From positions 1-56,707 of the forward strand of contig NZ_JACJSV010000025.1 in the NCBI RefSeq assembly GCF_014698335.1: 56,707 bases of DNA, in the 5' to 3' direction. Below the pieces are notes generated by a model. The model made no database searches and was not told the origin of the DNA. It saw nothing but the letters and a program-made list of their open reading frames with translations. This document shows positions 8,106 through 15,075 of the stretch, piece after piece (the first letter of the stretch is position 1; each line of letters begins with the position of its first letter). A program made the position numbers and the translations under genes. The DNA comes from Microcystis viridis FACHB-1342 (GTDB lineage Bacteria; Cyanobacteriota; Cyanobacteriia; Cyanobacteriales; Microcystaceae).

Positions 8106-9065
8106 ATGGTTATCAAAATTAATCAACCCAGTAATAATGCCACACTTGCCATAACAGATAACGTTAATTTTAAAGGCACTGCAAGTCATGAAATTGTTCG
8201 GATTGAGTTATGGGCAGAAAATAAGTGGCACTTCGGTAATAGCTCAGTTTCTAATGGCAATTGGTCAGTCTCTTATCGTTTTACTGACAACGGTAAACGT
8301 CAAATTGAAGCGAGAGGATTTGATCAAGATAATCATTCTGTTGCCAGTGAAAAAATTACTTTAGAAATTGAAGCTTCTTCCATAAGCTGTGAACCAAGAA
8401 CGAAACTCTTTGAAATTGGCGGTCATTCTGTTTGGCAAATTGCAGGACAAACCGCTTTTTTCTATCAATCAAAAATGAGTATTGATGCCGATGGTGCGCC
8501 TAATGCTTATCACCCCGACAATATTGGCTTAGATGATCTAAAAAATGCCGGTTATCCAAATACGTCTTGGTGGAAGAATATTCTTGTCCCTGACCCTCAA
8601 AATCCTAATCGAGCTTATGAGCAACCCTCTGGACCCTATCAAGGTTATTTTGTCTCTATGACAGCTTTACAGGATGGAACTAAGGCAAAAACTGATCCCA
8701 GTCGCTATGTTGATTCTACTCGGATACCCTATATTGTTCTCCCCGGTGGTGGCAGTGCCGGGGCAAAACTGGGGGATTTTGCCGTGGTTTTTAATGGTAA
8801 AAACGGCAAGATTGTCAATGGGATTTATGCAGATGTTGGTCCATCCAACAAAATTGGCGAGGGTTCAATTGCCCTTGCTGAAGCGTTGGGCATTCCTTCC
8901 AGTCCCCGAACAGGTGGTGTGAGTAGCGGTATTATGTATGTCGTTTTTCCTGGCTCGGGCAACGGTAAGCCGCGATCGCTTTCTGAGATTAACACCGAAG
9001 CCGAAAAACATTTCAACAATTGGGGGGGAATGGCCAGGTTAAACGCTTGTTTTAGCCCATCTTAA
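8106..9065 (+). CDS. GH75 chitosanase-like glycoside hydrolase with N-terminal Ig-like domain
   Basis: A 319-residue protein. Residues 1-95 form a short beta-sandwich of the bacterial Ig/fibronectin kind (INQPSNNATLAITDNVNFKG, later RQIEARGFDQDNHSVAS). Residues 100-319 match the GH75 chitosanase layout: SKMSIDADGAPNAYHPDN carries the Asp cluster, and YADVGPSNKIGEGSIALAEA carries the Asp/Glu pair. GH75 enzymes, first known from fungi, cut beta-1,4-linked glucosamine polymers (family knowledge). A de-N-acetylated peptidoglycan or fungal wall is a plausible target here (inference). No signal peptide, like the genes on both sides. The spacing of 62 and 46 bases suggests one transcript. Confidence 0.8.
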   Translation: MVIKINQPSNNATLAITDNVNFKGTASHEIVRIELWAENKWHFGNSSVSNGNWSVSYRFTDNGKRQIEARGFDQDNHSVASEKITLEIEASSISCEPRTKLFEIGGHSVWQIAGQTAFFYQSKMSIDADGAPNAYHPDNIGLDDLKNAGYPNTSWWKNILVPDPQNPNRAYEQPSGPYQGYFVSMTALQDGTKAKTDPSRYVDSTRIPYIVLPGGGSAGAKLGDFAVVFNGKNGKIVNGIYADVGPSNKIGEGSIALAEALGIPSSPRTGGVSSGIMYVVFPGSGNGKPRSLSEINTEAEKHFNNWGGMARLNACFSPS

Positions 9066-9111
9066 CCTAGAAAACTGCCAATTTACCTTTACTTTATCGA
9101 GGAATATCACT

Positions 9112-9834
9112 ATGACTACCGCACAACAAGTTCTTCAAATTGCAGCCCGGGAAATTGGCTACAAAGAAAACCCAAAAAATTCTAACCATAATAAATTTGG
9201 TATTTGGTATGGTATGGATTATCAGCCTTGGTGTGCCATGTTTGTTTCCTATTGCTTTTACAATGCGGGCTTACCTTTACCCATTACTACACCTAAAGGG
9301 TTTGCTTATTGTCCTTATGGAGTGAAATGGTTTAGAAATAAAGGATGGTGGCATACAGATCCTCAAGTGGGTGATGTTGTTTTTTATGATTGGGGAGGTG
9401 ATGGTGTATCCGATCATGTCGGTATAGTTGAAAAAGTTAATTCTGACGGTTCAATTGTTGCTATTGAAGGGAATACCTCTGATGATTTTGGTGACTCTAA
9501 CGGTGGCGAAGTTTGCCGTAAAACTCAGAAAAAAGGGATTTTAGGTTATGGTCGTCCTCCTTATCATGGTCTAGTCCCCCCTGATCAAGAGGAACATCCA
9601 GTTTGGGAACGTTTCATTGCTCTAACTAGCCCTTATATGCGAGGAGATGATGTCTTGCAGTGGCAACGAAAAATGATTCACCGAGGTTGGAATCTTGAGG
9701 CTGATGGTGTCTTCAAGGAGCGAGATGAGAATGTCCTAAAACAATTCCAAAAACAAAAAGGTCTAACAGTTGATGGCATTATTGGACCGATCTCGTGGGA
9801 TGCGGCATGGGAAGCACCCATCACAACCGACTAA
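9112..9834 (+). CDS. CHAP peptidoglycan hydrolase with PG_binding_1 domain
   Basis: A 240-residue protein. Residues 1-155 are a CHAP (NlpC/P60-like) domain with the catalytic pair intact: Cys41 in PWCAMFVSYCF and His102 in SDHVGIVEKVN, followed by the polar residue in EGN (119-121). CHAP enzymes cleave peptidoglycan as amidases or endopeptidases. Residues 166-236 form a PG_binding_1 domain (MRGDDVLQWQRKMI, then LEADGVFKERDENVLKQFQ and LTVDGIIGPISWDAAW). The missing signal peptide means export by a dedicated system, lysis, or phage-like delivery. The gene is directly followed by a catalytically dead paralogue at 9950. Confidence 0.9.
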   Translation: MTTAQQVLQIAAREIGYKENPKNSNHNKFGIWYGMDYQPWCAMFVSYCFYNAGLPLPITTPKGFAYCPYGVKWFRNKGWWHTDPQVGDVVFYDWGGDGVSDHVGIVEKVNSDGSIVAIEGNTSDDFGDSNGGEVCRKTQKKGILGYGRPPYHGLVPPDQEEHPVWERFIALTSPYMRGDDVLQWQRKMIHRGWNLEADGVFKERDENVLKQFQKQKGLTVDGIIGPISWDAAWEAPITTD

Positions 9835-9850
9835 ATGATTACTAGATGTG

Positions 9851-9894
9851 GATGAGGTATGGGATTAAACAGAAAAATTAAGCCATACCTCATC
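9851..9894. terminator. Strong stem-loop between the two CHAP genes
   Basis: GATGAGGTATGG (9851-9862) and CCATACCTCATC (9883-9894) form a perfect 12-bp stem with a 20-base loop. Only a short T run follows (TTTAAAA). It may attenuate transcription or stabilise the 3' end of the active CHAP message. Confidence 0.5.
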
Positions 9895-9900
9895 TTTAAA

Positions 9901-9928
9901 AGCTTGAATTAACCTCAAAATTCAAGCT
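9901..9928. repeat. Second stem-loop between the two CHAP genes
   Basis: AGCTTGAATT (9901-9910) and AATTCAAGCT (9919-9928) form a perfect 10-bp stem with an 8-base loop, ending 21 bases before the start of the dead paralogue. Together with the hairpin before it, it may set the ratio of the two products. Confidence 0.5.
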
Positions 9929-9949
9929 ATTTAGGAAGAAACTAAAATT

Positions 9950-10432
9950 ATGACGACTCCACAAGACGTTTTACAAATTGCCATTGATCAAATAGGTACA
10001 AAAGAAACCCCTTCAGGTTCTAACCAAACTAAATACAATGATTGGTATGGTATGAATCATGTTCCTTGGGCAGCAATGTTTGTTTCTTATTGCTTTTATC
10101 ATGCGGGTTTACCGTTAGAAATTACCACAGATAAAGGGTTTGCCTATCATCCCCACGCAAAAAAATGGTTTGAAGAACATGGATGGTGGCATACAACTCC
10201 TCAAATTGGGGATATCGTCTTCTTTGACTGGGGAAATGATCGGTCGCCTGATAGCGTTGGCATTGTCGAAAAAGTGAATTCTGATGGTTCAATTGTTGCG
10301 ATTCGAGGGAATGTTGATAATCAGGTTAAACGAGTAAACCATCAGGGAAGCACGATTATGGGTTATGGTCGTCCACCTTATCAAACTAGCAAACTAGATT
10401 CTGAACTTGATCAGGTATTGCTCAACTCCTAA
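9950..10432 (+). CDS. Catalytically dead CHAP paralogue (pseudoenzyme)
   Basis: A 160-residue protein that aligns without gaps to the CHAP domain at 9112 over the first ~120 residues (for example WYGM, FVSYCFY, AGLPL, TTxKGFAY and VGIVEKVNSDGSIVAI are shared). Cys41 is Ala (PWAAMF), His102 is Ser (PDSVGIVE), and Glu119 is Arg (AIRGN). The wall-binding domain is missing, and the protein stops soon after MGYGRPPY. Reading frame and ribosome site (AGGAAG) are intact, so this is not a decaying gene. Likely roles are binding the same wall ligand as a decoy, binding the active enzyme, or acting as its immunity protein (inference). It overlaps the open frame of the next gene. Confidence 0.85.
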   Translation: MTTPQDVLQIAIDQIGTKETPSGSNQTKYNDWYGMNHVPWAAMFVSYCFYHAGLPLEITTDKGFAYHPHAKKWFEEHGWWHTTPQIGDIVFFDWGNDRSPDSVGIVEKVNSDGSIVAIRGNVDNQVKRVNHQGSTIMGYGRPPYQTSKLDSELDQVLLNS

Positions 10433-10445
10433 CAACATTAGTAAC

Positions 10446-10892
10446 ATGATTGAAACTCTAACAAATCAAGTTAGCATCCCTGTCTGTTTATCTTTGAGCG
10501 CCTGTGTCATAAGCGTCCTATCCAGTGAACTTAACGCTCAAAATCCCCCTAGCTTTGTGATGCCAAGTGGTAACATTTATTGCGCTCTAATTGGGAAAGA
10601 TAATAATATGCTACGGTGCGAGATCCAAAGTATGTTAAATCCTCTACCCCCTCAACCTTATCCTAATTATTGTCAATTTGATTGGGGAGCTGGTTTTCTG
10701 CTCCCTCAACAAGGTAAACCAGAAGTTCTTTGTATAAGTGATACCATTGCCGGTACTAATAACATCCTTTCTTATGGAAAAACTTGGCAACATTCAGGCT
10801 TTAAATGTATCTCACAAAGAACGGGATTAATGTGTGGTAATCCCGGTGGACACGGTTTCTTTCTGAGTCGTCAGCAGTGGCAGGCTTTTTGA
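10446..10892 (+). CDS. Exported small protein, DUF6636-like
   Basis: From ATG 10446 the product has 148 residues. A hydrophobic segment with small residues (VCLSLSACVISVLSSELNAQ) looks like a signal peptide with cleavage after LNA. The mature part contains six or more Cys and reads PSFVMPSGNIYCAL, LRCEIQS, WGAGFLL and SGFKCISQRTGLMCGNPGGHGFFLS. The pattern 'SGNIYC ... LRCEI ... GLxCxNxxGHGFFLSR' recalls the DUF6636 family of exported proteins of unknown function (from memory). An upstream ATG at 10407 is in frame but lies within the previous gene. Export to the periplasm next to wall hydrolases would suit a protective or wall-associated role (inference). Confidence 0.65.
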   Translation: MIETLTNQVSIPVCLSLSACVISVLSSELNAQNPPSFVMPSGNIYCALIGKDNNMLRCEIQSMLNPLPPQPYPNYCQFDWGAGFLLPQQGKPEVLCISDTIAGTNNILSYGKTWQHSGFKCISQRTGLMCGNPGGHGFFLSRQQWQAF

Positions 10893-10929
10893 AATAAAAA
10901 ATTCCCAATCTCCTAGGAGACAATAAATT

Positions 10930-11760
10930 ATGAAAACCTACACCGTTGATCACCTTTTTCAACTATTATTAGGACTCAGCTTGACTCTTTTTCTCAGCTT
11001 GATTTTCCCAATCGCCCAAATTAAGGCTGAGAATCTATCAACACTCGCAGTAGTTAAAGTCCCCTGTCCAAAATTAGAAGTAACTCGCCTTTTAGTGGCA
11101 GATAATGAGCCAAAAGATGTCCTCTTTCTCTATCCTGTCAGTTCTAGGCAATTAGACTCGACTCGTCAAAGTCAGTTAATCTTAGAGAAAAAAATAAAAG
11201 TAAGTGATCTGGAAGCGATCACTAAATTAGCTGATCAATCATTAGCAGATAAAGATACCTGTGAACAAGCCAATGCTTTTAATACTGATAATACTGAAGG
11301 TGCAGTGACGATTCCTGATTCTTTATCTCTGGAAAAAAAATTTAAGATTTGGCTTGGGTTACGTTCCCTGCTTGCAATGCAAAACACAAATCTCCCTATA
11401 ACCATAGACTCAAAACTAATCTGGAACGATACGGGAATTAATCTTGTCGCTGGACAAGAATATCATTTTCAAGCAACAGGTCAATGGACAGACTGGACAA
11501 TTACCTCTAATGCTGATGGTTATGAAAGTCCTAATTTCTTGCTGAAACTATGTGAAGGACTACGACGAATGCCTAATTCACCTTGGTTTTCACTGATTGG
11601 TTCAATTGATAAAGCTCAAGATAGTTTCTTCCTCATCGGCACAAATAAACAGTTTATAGCCCCAAAAACAGGACGGCTTTACTGCTTTGCTAACGATGTG
11701 ATCATCGCCTATGGCAATAATCGAGATAGCATCCAACTCACTGTAACTTCCTTAACTTGA
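10930..11760 (+). CDS. Exported protein with C-terminal PA-IL/LecA-like lectin domain
   Basis: A 276-residue protein. Residues 1-34 are a signal peptide (LFQLLLGLSLTLFLSLIF, cleavage near IKA-EN). The middle part is helical with two Cys (KVPCPKLEV, KDTCEQAN). Residues 155-276 show the LecA-like beta-sandwich pattern: WNDTGINLVAGQEYHFQATG, then SPWFSLIGSI, FLIGTNKQFIAPKTGRLYC and FANDVIIAYGNNRDSIQLTV. In PA-IL lectins the loops ending in the final strands bind calcium and galactose (family knowledge); binding here is untested. AGGAGA precedes the ATG. It is the last intact gene of the run and may anchor to surface glycans. Confidence 0.7.
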   Translation: MKTYTVDHLFQLLLGLSLTLFLSLIFPIAQIKAENLSTLAVVKVPCPKLEVTRLLVADNEPKDVLFLYPVSSRQLDSTRQSQLILEKKIKVSDLEAITKLADQSLADKDTCEQANAFNTDNTEGAVTIPDSLSLEKKFKIWLGLRSLLAMQNTNLPITIDSKLIWNDTGINLVAGQEYHFQATGQWTDWTITSNADGYESPNFLLKLCEGLRRMPNSPWFSLIGSIDKAQDSFFLIGTNKQFIAPKTGRLYCFANDVIIAYGNNRDSIQLTVTSLT

Positions 11761-11840
11761 CAAAGGGAAAATATCCTATTTGTTAACTGTCTGCTGTTGT
11801 TAAAGTAACCTGTCCAGAATCAGGCAAAAAAGGAGCAAAA

Positions 11841-11942
11841 ATGATGACTACCCAAAAACTGAAAGCTCTAGTCAATACTGTTATCAAACAATCGCAGTGG
11901 CAATTGTGGCACCTGTATTGCCTGTCCTGTGGCTCAAGTGAC
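11841..11942 (+). pseudogene. Frameshifted signal-peptide gene remnant
   Basis: A strong AAGGAG precedes ATGATG at 11841. The frame starts MMTTQKLKALVNTVIKQ, but the hydrophobic stretch expected next (IAVAIVAPVLPVLWLK, then TGA at 11940) is readable only in another frame. The uncorrected frame continues to 12071 but turns into low-quality sequence overlapping a gene on the other strand. I read it as the broken front of a seventh gene of the preceding run. A sequencing error could give the same picture. Confidence 0.35.
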
Positions 11943-11960
11943 TATGCTAAAATCGGTCAA

Positions 11961-12146
11961 CTAGAAATGACGAGAAACGATTTTTTCAATAGTCGCCTGG
12001 GTATCCTGCAGCAGTTTCTCGCGACTATCTCTAGTATTAGTCAGACTAGGCACGAGATTACGAGCTTGTAAAGCCATGTGAAGTTGTAGTTGAGCCACAT
12101 ACTCACGGATATCTTCGCGGGTTTCCGATTGGTTAGGATGAAACAT
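11961..12146 (-). CDS. Small hypothetical helical protein
   Basis: A 61-residue frame from ATG 12146. It is charged and helical (NQSETREDIREYVAQLQLHM, then TRDSREKLLQDTQATIEKIV). The composition is protein-like, unlike the overlapping plus-strand frame. No good ribosome site precedes the ATG and I recognise no family, so it may be a fragment. Confidence 0.4.
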   Translation of the reverse strand: MFHPNQSETREDIREYVAQLQLHMALQARNLVPSLTNTRDSREKLLQDTQATIEKIVSRHF

Positions 12147-12307
12147 AGAGAAACTGGAAGGGTCTGTCTAGCTGATGGGGTCTTGTCGATAACTCCTATA
12201 CAAGTTATCACAAGACCTTAGGTTCCCGTCAAGGATTTGCTCCAACTCTACACATTTCTCAACATAACTTATAACAGTCATCTCAAGGGCGAGGTATAAA
12301 GTTTTCG

Positions 12308-12495
12308 GGCTCTTCGGTTTGTGTTATGCAATGGATGGGGGTTATAAGGAATGAAACCCTTATAGAGACAGACATTACCGCGATTTTTGTCAATTGTTTG
12401 CGATCTAGAGCGAACTAATCAATTAAATCCCTTGCCAGATAAGGATTTAGTCGATTTATGCCCCCATATCGAACCATACCAAGTCCCGAAGAGCC
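12308..12495. mobile_element. ISL3-type MITE with 8-bp target duplication
   Basis: The 188-bp element starts GGCTCTTCGG and ends CCGAAGAGCC. The inverted ends continue imperfectly (GTTATGCAATGGATGGGGG against the complement of CCCCCATATCGAACCATACC). AGTTTTCG flanks it on both sides (12300-12307 and 12496-12503), an exact 8-bp duplication as made by ISL3-family transposases, whose ends also begin GGCTCTTC (family knowledge). There is no coding frame inside, so it depends on a transposase elsewhere. Confidence 0.85.
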
Positions 12496-12602
12496 AGTTT
12501 TCGTTTTGGGGAGCCAGTCGCCAGTCGTCGATACCAAATTCTAGACAGTAATTCCCAATTCAAACGGTAGCACAGAATACAGAATCAGTCTTACTCTTGA
12601 TC

Positions 12603-12656
12603 GGTGGTGATTCGGTAGTAGTGATGGAGGCTTAATCCTTTGCTTTACTGTGCATT
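12603..12656. repeat. 54-bp dispersed repeat, copy 1
   Basis: It is nearly identical to 43740-43793 (two mismatches near the end) and contains GGTAGTAGTGATGGAGGCTT. The second copy lies next to a dead IS5-type transposase gene, so the repeat may be a transposon end. The rest of 12657-12885 shows nothing else. Confidence 0.75.
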
Positions 12657-12885
12657 GTAGTCATGGATAAAAACGTGATTCTCCATTTTTTTAGAGGAAA
12701 TGATCTGTTAGTAGTGCCGTAGCCTCTTGCTTACCCAGTATCAAGTGTGTAAAATATTTATTAATAAAAATAATTGGAACCCGATCAGTCTTTAAACCTC
12801 ATCCCCAGACCACCAGCCAAGCCGCCACTTAACCTGACAGTATATATTAAGAAAAGCAACAAATACTTTACAGACACAACAAAGT

Positions 12886-13776
12886 ATGCAGCAAATTCTA
12901 GGATTAGAGACACAAGCAAAAATCTGGCATTGGCGGGGATTCAAAATCACCTATCAAAGTGCGGGGGAGACAGGACCCGCGATCGTGCTTGTGCATGGAT
13001 TTGGGGCATCTTGGGGACATTGGCGGAAAAATATCCCTGTTTTAGGCGAAAAATGTCGCTGTTTTGCCCTAGATTTAATTGGTTTTGGCGGTTCCGACAA
13101 ACCCGAACCGAAAAACGAGATCGATTACACTTTCGAGACTTGGGGGGCGCAAATTGCCGATTTTTGTCGGGAAGTGGTGGGGGGTGCTGCTTTTTTGGCG
13201 GGGAATTCCATCGGTTGCATCGCCATTATGCAGGCTGCCGTCGATCATCCCGATTTTGTCCTTGGGGTGGCGGCGATTAATTGTTCCCTCAGACTACTTC
13301 ACGAAAGAAAACGGGGGGAATTACCCTGGTATCGTCGTTTAGGAGCGGATTTTGCCCAAATAATTCTCAAAAATAAAGCAATTGGGGCTTTTTTCTTCCA
13401 ACAGATCGCTAAACCCCAGACAGTGCGTAAAATTCTCCTGCAAGCTTATCGGCGATCAGAAGCGGTAACGGAGGAATTAGTGGAAATAATCTTAAAACCC
13501 GCCAGAGATCCAGGAGCGATCGAGGTTTTCCTCGCTTTTACCGGTTATTCTGGTGGCCCACTCCCGGAAGATCTACTGCCGATTCTCCCCTGTCCAGCCA
13601 TTCTGCTTTGGGGTAGCGAGGATCCCTGGGAACCCTTGCCCTTGGGCCAAGAATTAGCACGATTCCCGACAGTAAAAAAGTTTATCCCCTTAGCTGGCTT
13701 AGGCCACTGTCCCCAGGACGAGGCCCCAGAAATAGTTAATCCGATTTTATTAGACTTCCTGCAAGCTCCTATCTAG
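12886..13776 (+). CDS. Alpha/beta-fold hydrolase
   Basis: A 296-residue protein with a complete catalytic triad: the oxyanion motif LVHGFGASWGHW, nucleophile Ser in LAGNSIGCIAIM (GxSxG), acid Asp in LWGSEDPWEP and His in LAGLGHCPQDE. It belongs to the family that includes haloalkane-dehalogenase-like and pheophytinase/MenH-like enzymes; cyanobacteria have several. The substrate cannot be told. There is no signal peptide or membrane segment. The stop codon TAG at 13774-13776 is completed by the first base of a MITE. Confidence 0.85.
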   Translation: MQQILGLETQAKIWHWRGFKITYQSAGETGPAIVLVHGFGASWGHWRKNIPVLGEKCRCFALDLIGFGGSDKPEPKNEIDYTFETWGAQIADFCREVVGGAAFLAGNSIGCIAIMQAAVDHPDFVLGVAAINCSLRLLHERKRGELPWYRRLGADFAQIILKNKAIGAFFFQQIAKPQTVRKILLQAYRRSEAVTEELVEIILKPARDPGAIEVFLAFTGYSGGPLPEDLLPILPCPAILLWGSEDPWEPLPLGQELARFPTVKKFIPLAGLGHCPQDEAPEIVNPILLDFLQAPI

Positions 13777-13990
13777 GGTTTGCGGCAAAAAGTTTGTTGG
13801 TGGGGGTAGGGTGTGGGGTGTGGGGTGTGGGGTGTAGGGTTTTACCCATTTTCAGGCGGTCAATTACCTAATTTTCAGGGAAAAAGTCCCTGAATTTTCC
13901 CCCCAATCACTCCAATCGCTGGTACTTTTTGATTTCAAAAAAGTCTAAAAATATTATCCAACAAGGTTTTTAGATTTATTCAGCAATCCC
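13776..13990. mobile_element. MITE, subfamily 1, copy A (GGGTTTGC ends)
   Basis: The 215-bp element starts GGGTTTGCGGCAAAAAG and ends TTTATTCAGCAATCCC. TATCTA flanks it on both sides (13770-13775 and 13991-13996). It shares its core (GGTCAATTACCTAATTTTCAGGG, CAACAAGGTTTTTAGATTTA) with 28305-28510 and 54393-54605. GGGGTGT heptamers lie inside. No coding capacity. Confidence 0.85.
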
Positions 13991-14003
13991 TATCTAAGTC
14001 CTT

Positions 14004-14834
14004 CTAGTAACCAGAAGACCGGGTATTAATCGGTTGTTGGATGGAGAAACCCCGGTTAATACTTTGAGGGGGAACTTGATTGGGGATGCCATTATTGTTG
14101 GGCGGTATTCCCTGATTGGGATAACCAGTGACGTTGGGTTGATTGCCGTAAACGGGGGCCTGATATATGGGGGGTTGATAATAGTTGGATTGGTTGCTAG
14201 AGCCAGGGACGGGGTTAGGGTTGGCATTATTCCGGGAGGGTAGGGTCCGAACATTTTGTTGATAAGGGGAATAATTTCCCTGGGGGGCGACTTGATTCGG
14301 GTTGCCCCCAGGGTTGAGATTAGAATAATTATTCAAGTTAGCAGTCCGCGAGCGATTTTCGATTTCTCTCTGTAAAGGATAATTGCTAGTGTTGCCACTA
14401 ATCGGTTGCACTTGAATCGGTTGCAGACCTTTACTAGCATTCGGTACTGGATTTGGCTTGACTGGCGGCATTAACGGAGCGAATAAAGAGGGTTTCTGGT
14501 TGTCATTGGGATTAGTATTTAAAGGATCAAAAGGCTGCGTCGAGGCCGGTCTCCCCGGGCGAGCGGTATTATTATTGGCAGGAATGGCCGGCAGTGGTAC
14601 GGCAGTGGGGAGAGGAGTATCGGTAATCTTGTTGCTCTCGATTTCGCGTTCCTCCAAGGACTTTCCTGGGGTATCGAATACCGAACCCAACCATTCAGGA
14701 TTCTGTTGATATATCGAGAAAGCAATGAGAGCTAAGGAAAATATTCCTAGGGGCAGCCAAAATAAAGGTTGGGCAAAGGGTTTTAATCCTGCCAAGAAAT
14801 AGCGCATGGAAGAAGAATCTTTATAGTTACTCAT
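14004..14834 (-). CDS. Membrane-anchored Asn/Pro-rich protein
   Basis: A 276-residue protein. Residues 20-42 form one transmembrane segment (PLFWLPLGIFSLALIAF) after a short cytoplasmic start. The remaining ~230 residues are low-complexity and rich in N, P, Q, S and Y (NQSNYYQPPIYQAPVYGNQP), with no Cys and no enzyme motif. This is typical of a disordered extracytoplasmic region of a cyanobacterial envelope protein. The function is unknown. Confidence 0.7.
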   Translation of the reverse strand: MSNYKDSSSMRYFLAGLKPFAQPLFWLPLGIFSLALIAFSIYQQNPEWLGSVFDTPGKSLEEREIESNKITDTPLPTAVPLPAIPANNNTARPGRPASTQPFDPLNTNPNDNQKPSLFAPLMPPVKPNPVPNASKGLQPIQVQPISGNTSNYPLQREIENRSRTANLNNYSNLNPGGNPNQVAPQGNYSPYQQNVRTLPSRNNANPNPVPGSSNQSNYYQPPIYQAPVYGNQPNVTGYPNQGIPPNNNGIPNQVPPQSINRGFSIQQPINTRSSGY

Positions 14835-14883
14835 ACCGCTTCACCCTCTATAGGTTTTCCTCCATGCTATCAAATCATTAAGC

Positions 14884-14970
14884 AGTGATCAGTGATCACT
14901 GATCACTGATCAGTTATCAGTTCACTGAGAAAACTCCCCACACCCCACACCCTACACCCCACACCCCACA
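14884..14970. repeat. Tandem repeats (TGATCAC/CAGTTAT and CACCCCA heptamers)
   Basis: Tandem GATCAGTGATCACTGATCAC, then TTATCAG units, followed by ACACCCC-type heptamers. They fill the gap between divergent genes. Confidence 0.7.
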
Positions 14971-15008
14971 CTGTTCACCGACTAGGTACTGATACTATTT
15001 GCGAGCAA

Positions 15009-15038
15009 TTGTCAAACAATTGTAAAACTTCGTTATAT
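15009..15038 (+). promoter_or_regulatory. Sigma-70-type promoter of the deaminase-like gene
   Basis: TTGTCA at 15009-15014 and TTATAT at 15033-15038 are 18 bases apart. The -35 region overlaps a CAATTG...CAATTG double palindrome that could be an operator. The transcript would start about 30 bases before the GTG at 15076. Confidence 0.5.
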
Positions 15039-15075
15039 TTAAGGAACATTTGAGAGACTAAGGAGCAGCGGAGTT

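Noticed and set aside
12340-12372. GGAATGAAAC-like end resembling a CRISPR repeat
   Set aside because: Only one copy, no spacers, and it lies within the ISL3-type MITE at 12308-12495.
12774-13342. Long plus-strand frames overlapping the alpha/beta hydrolase gene
   Set aside because: They are shifted frames of the real gene, which shows a complete catalytic triad.
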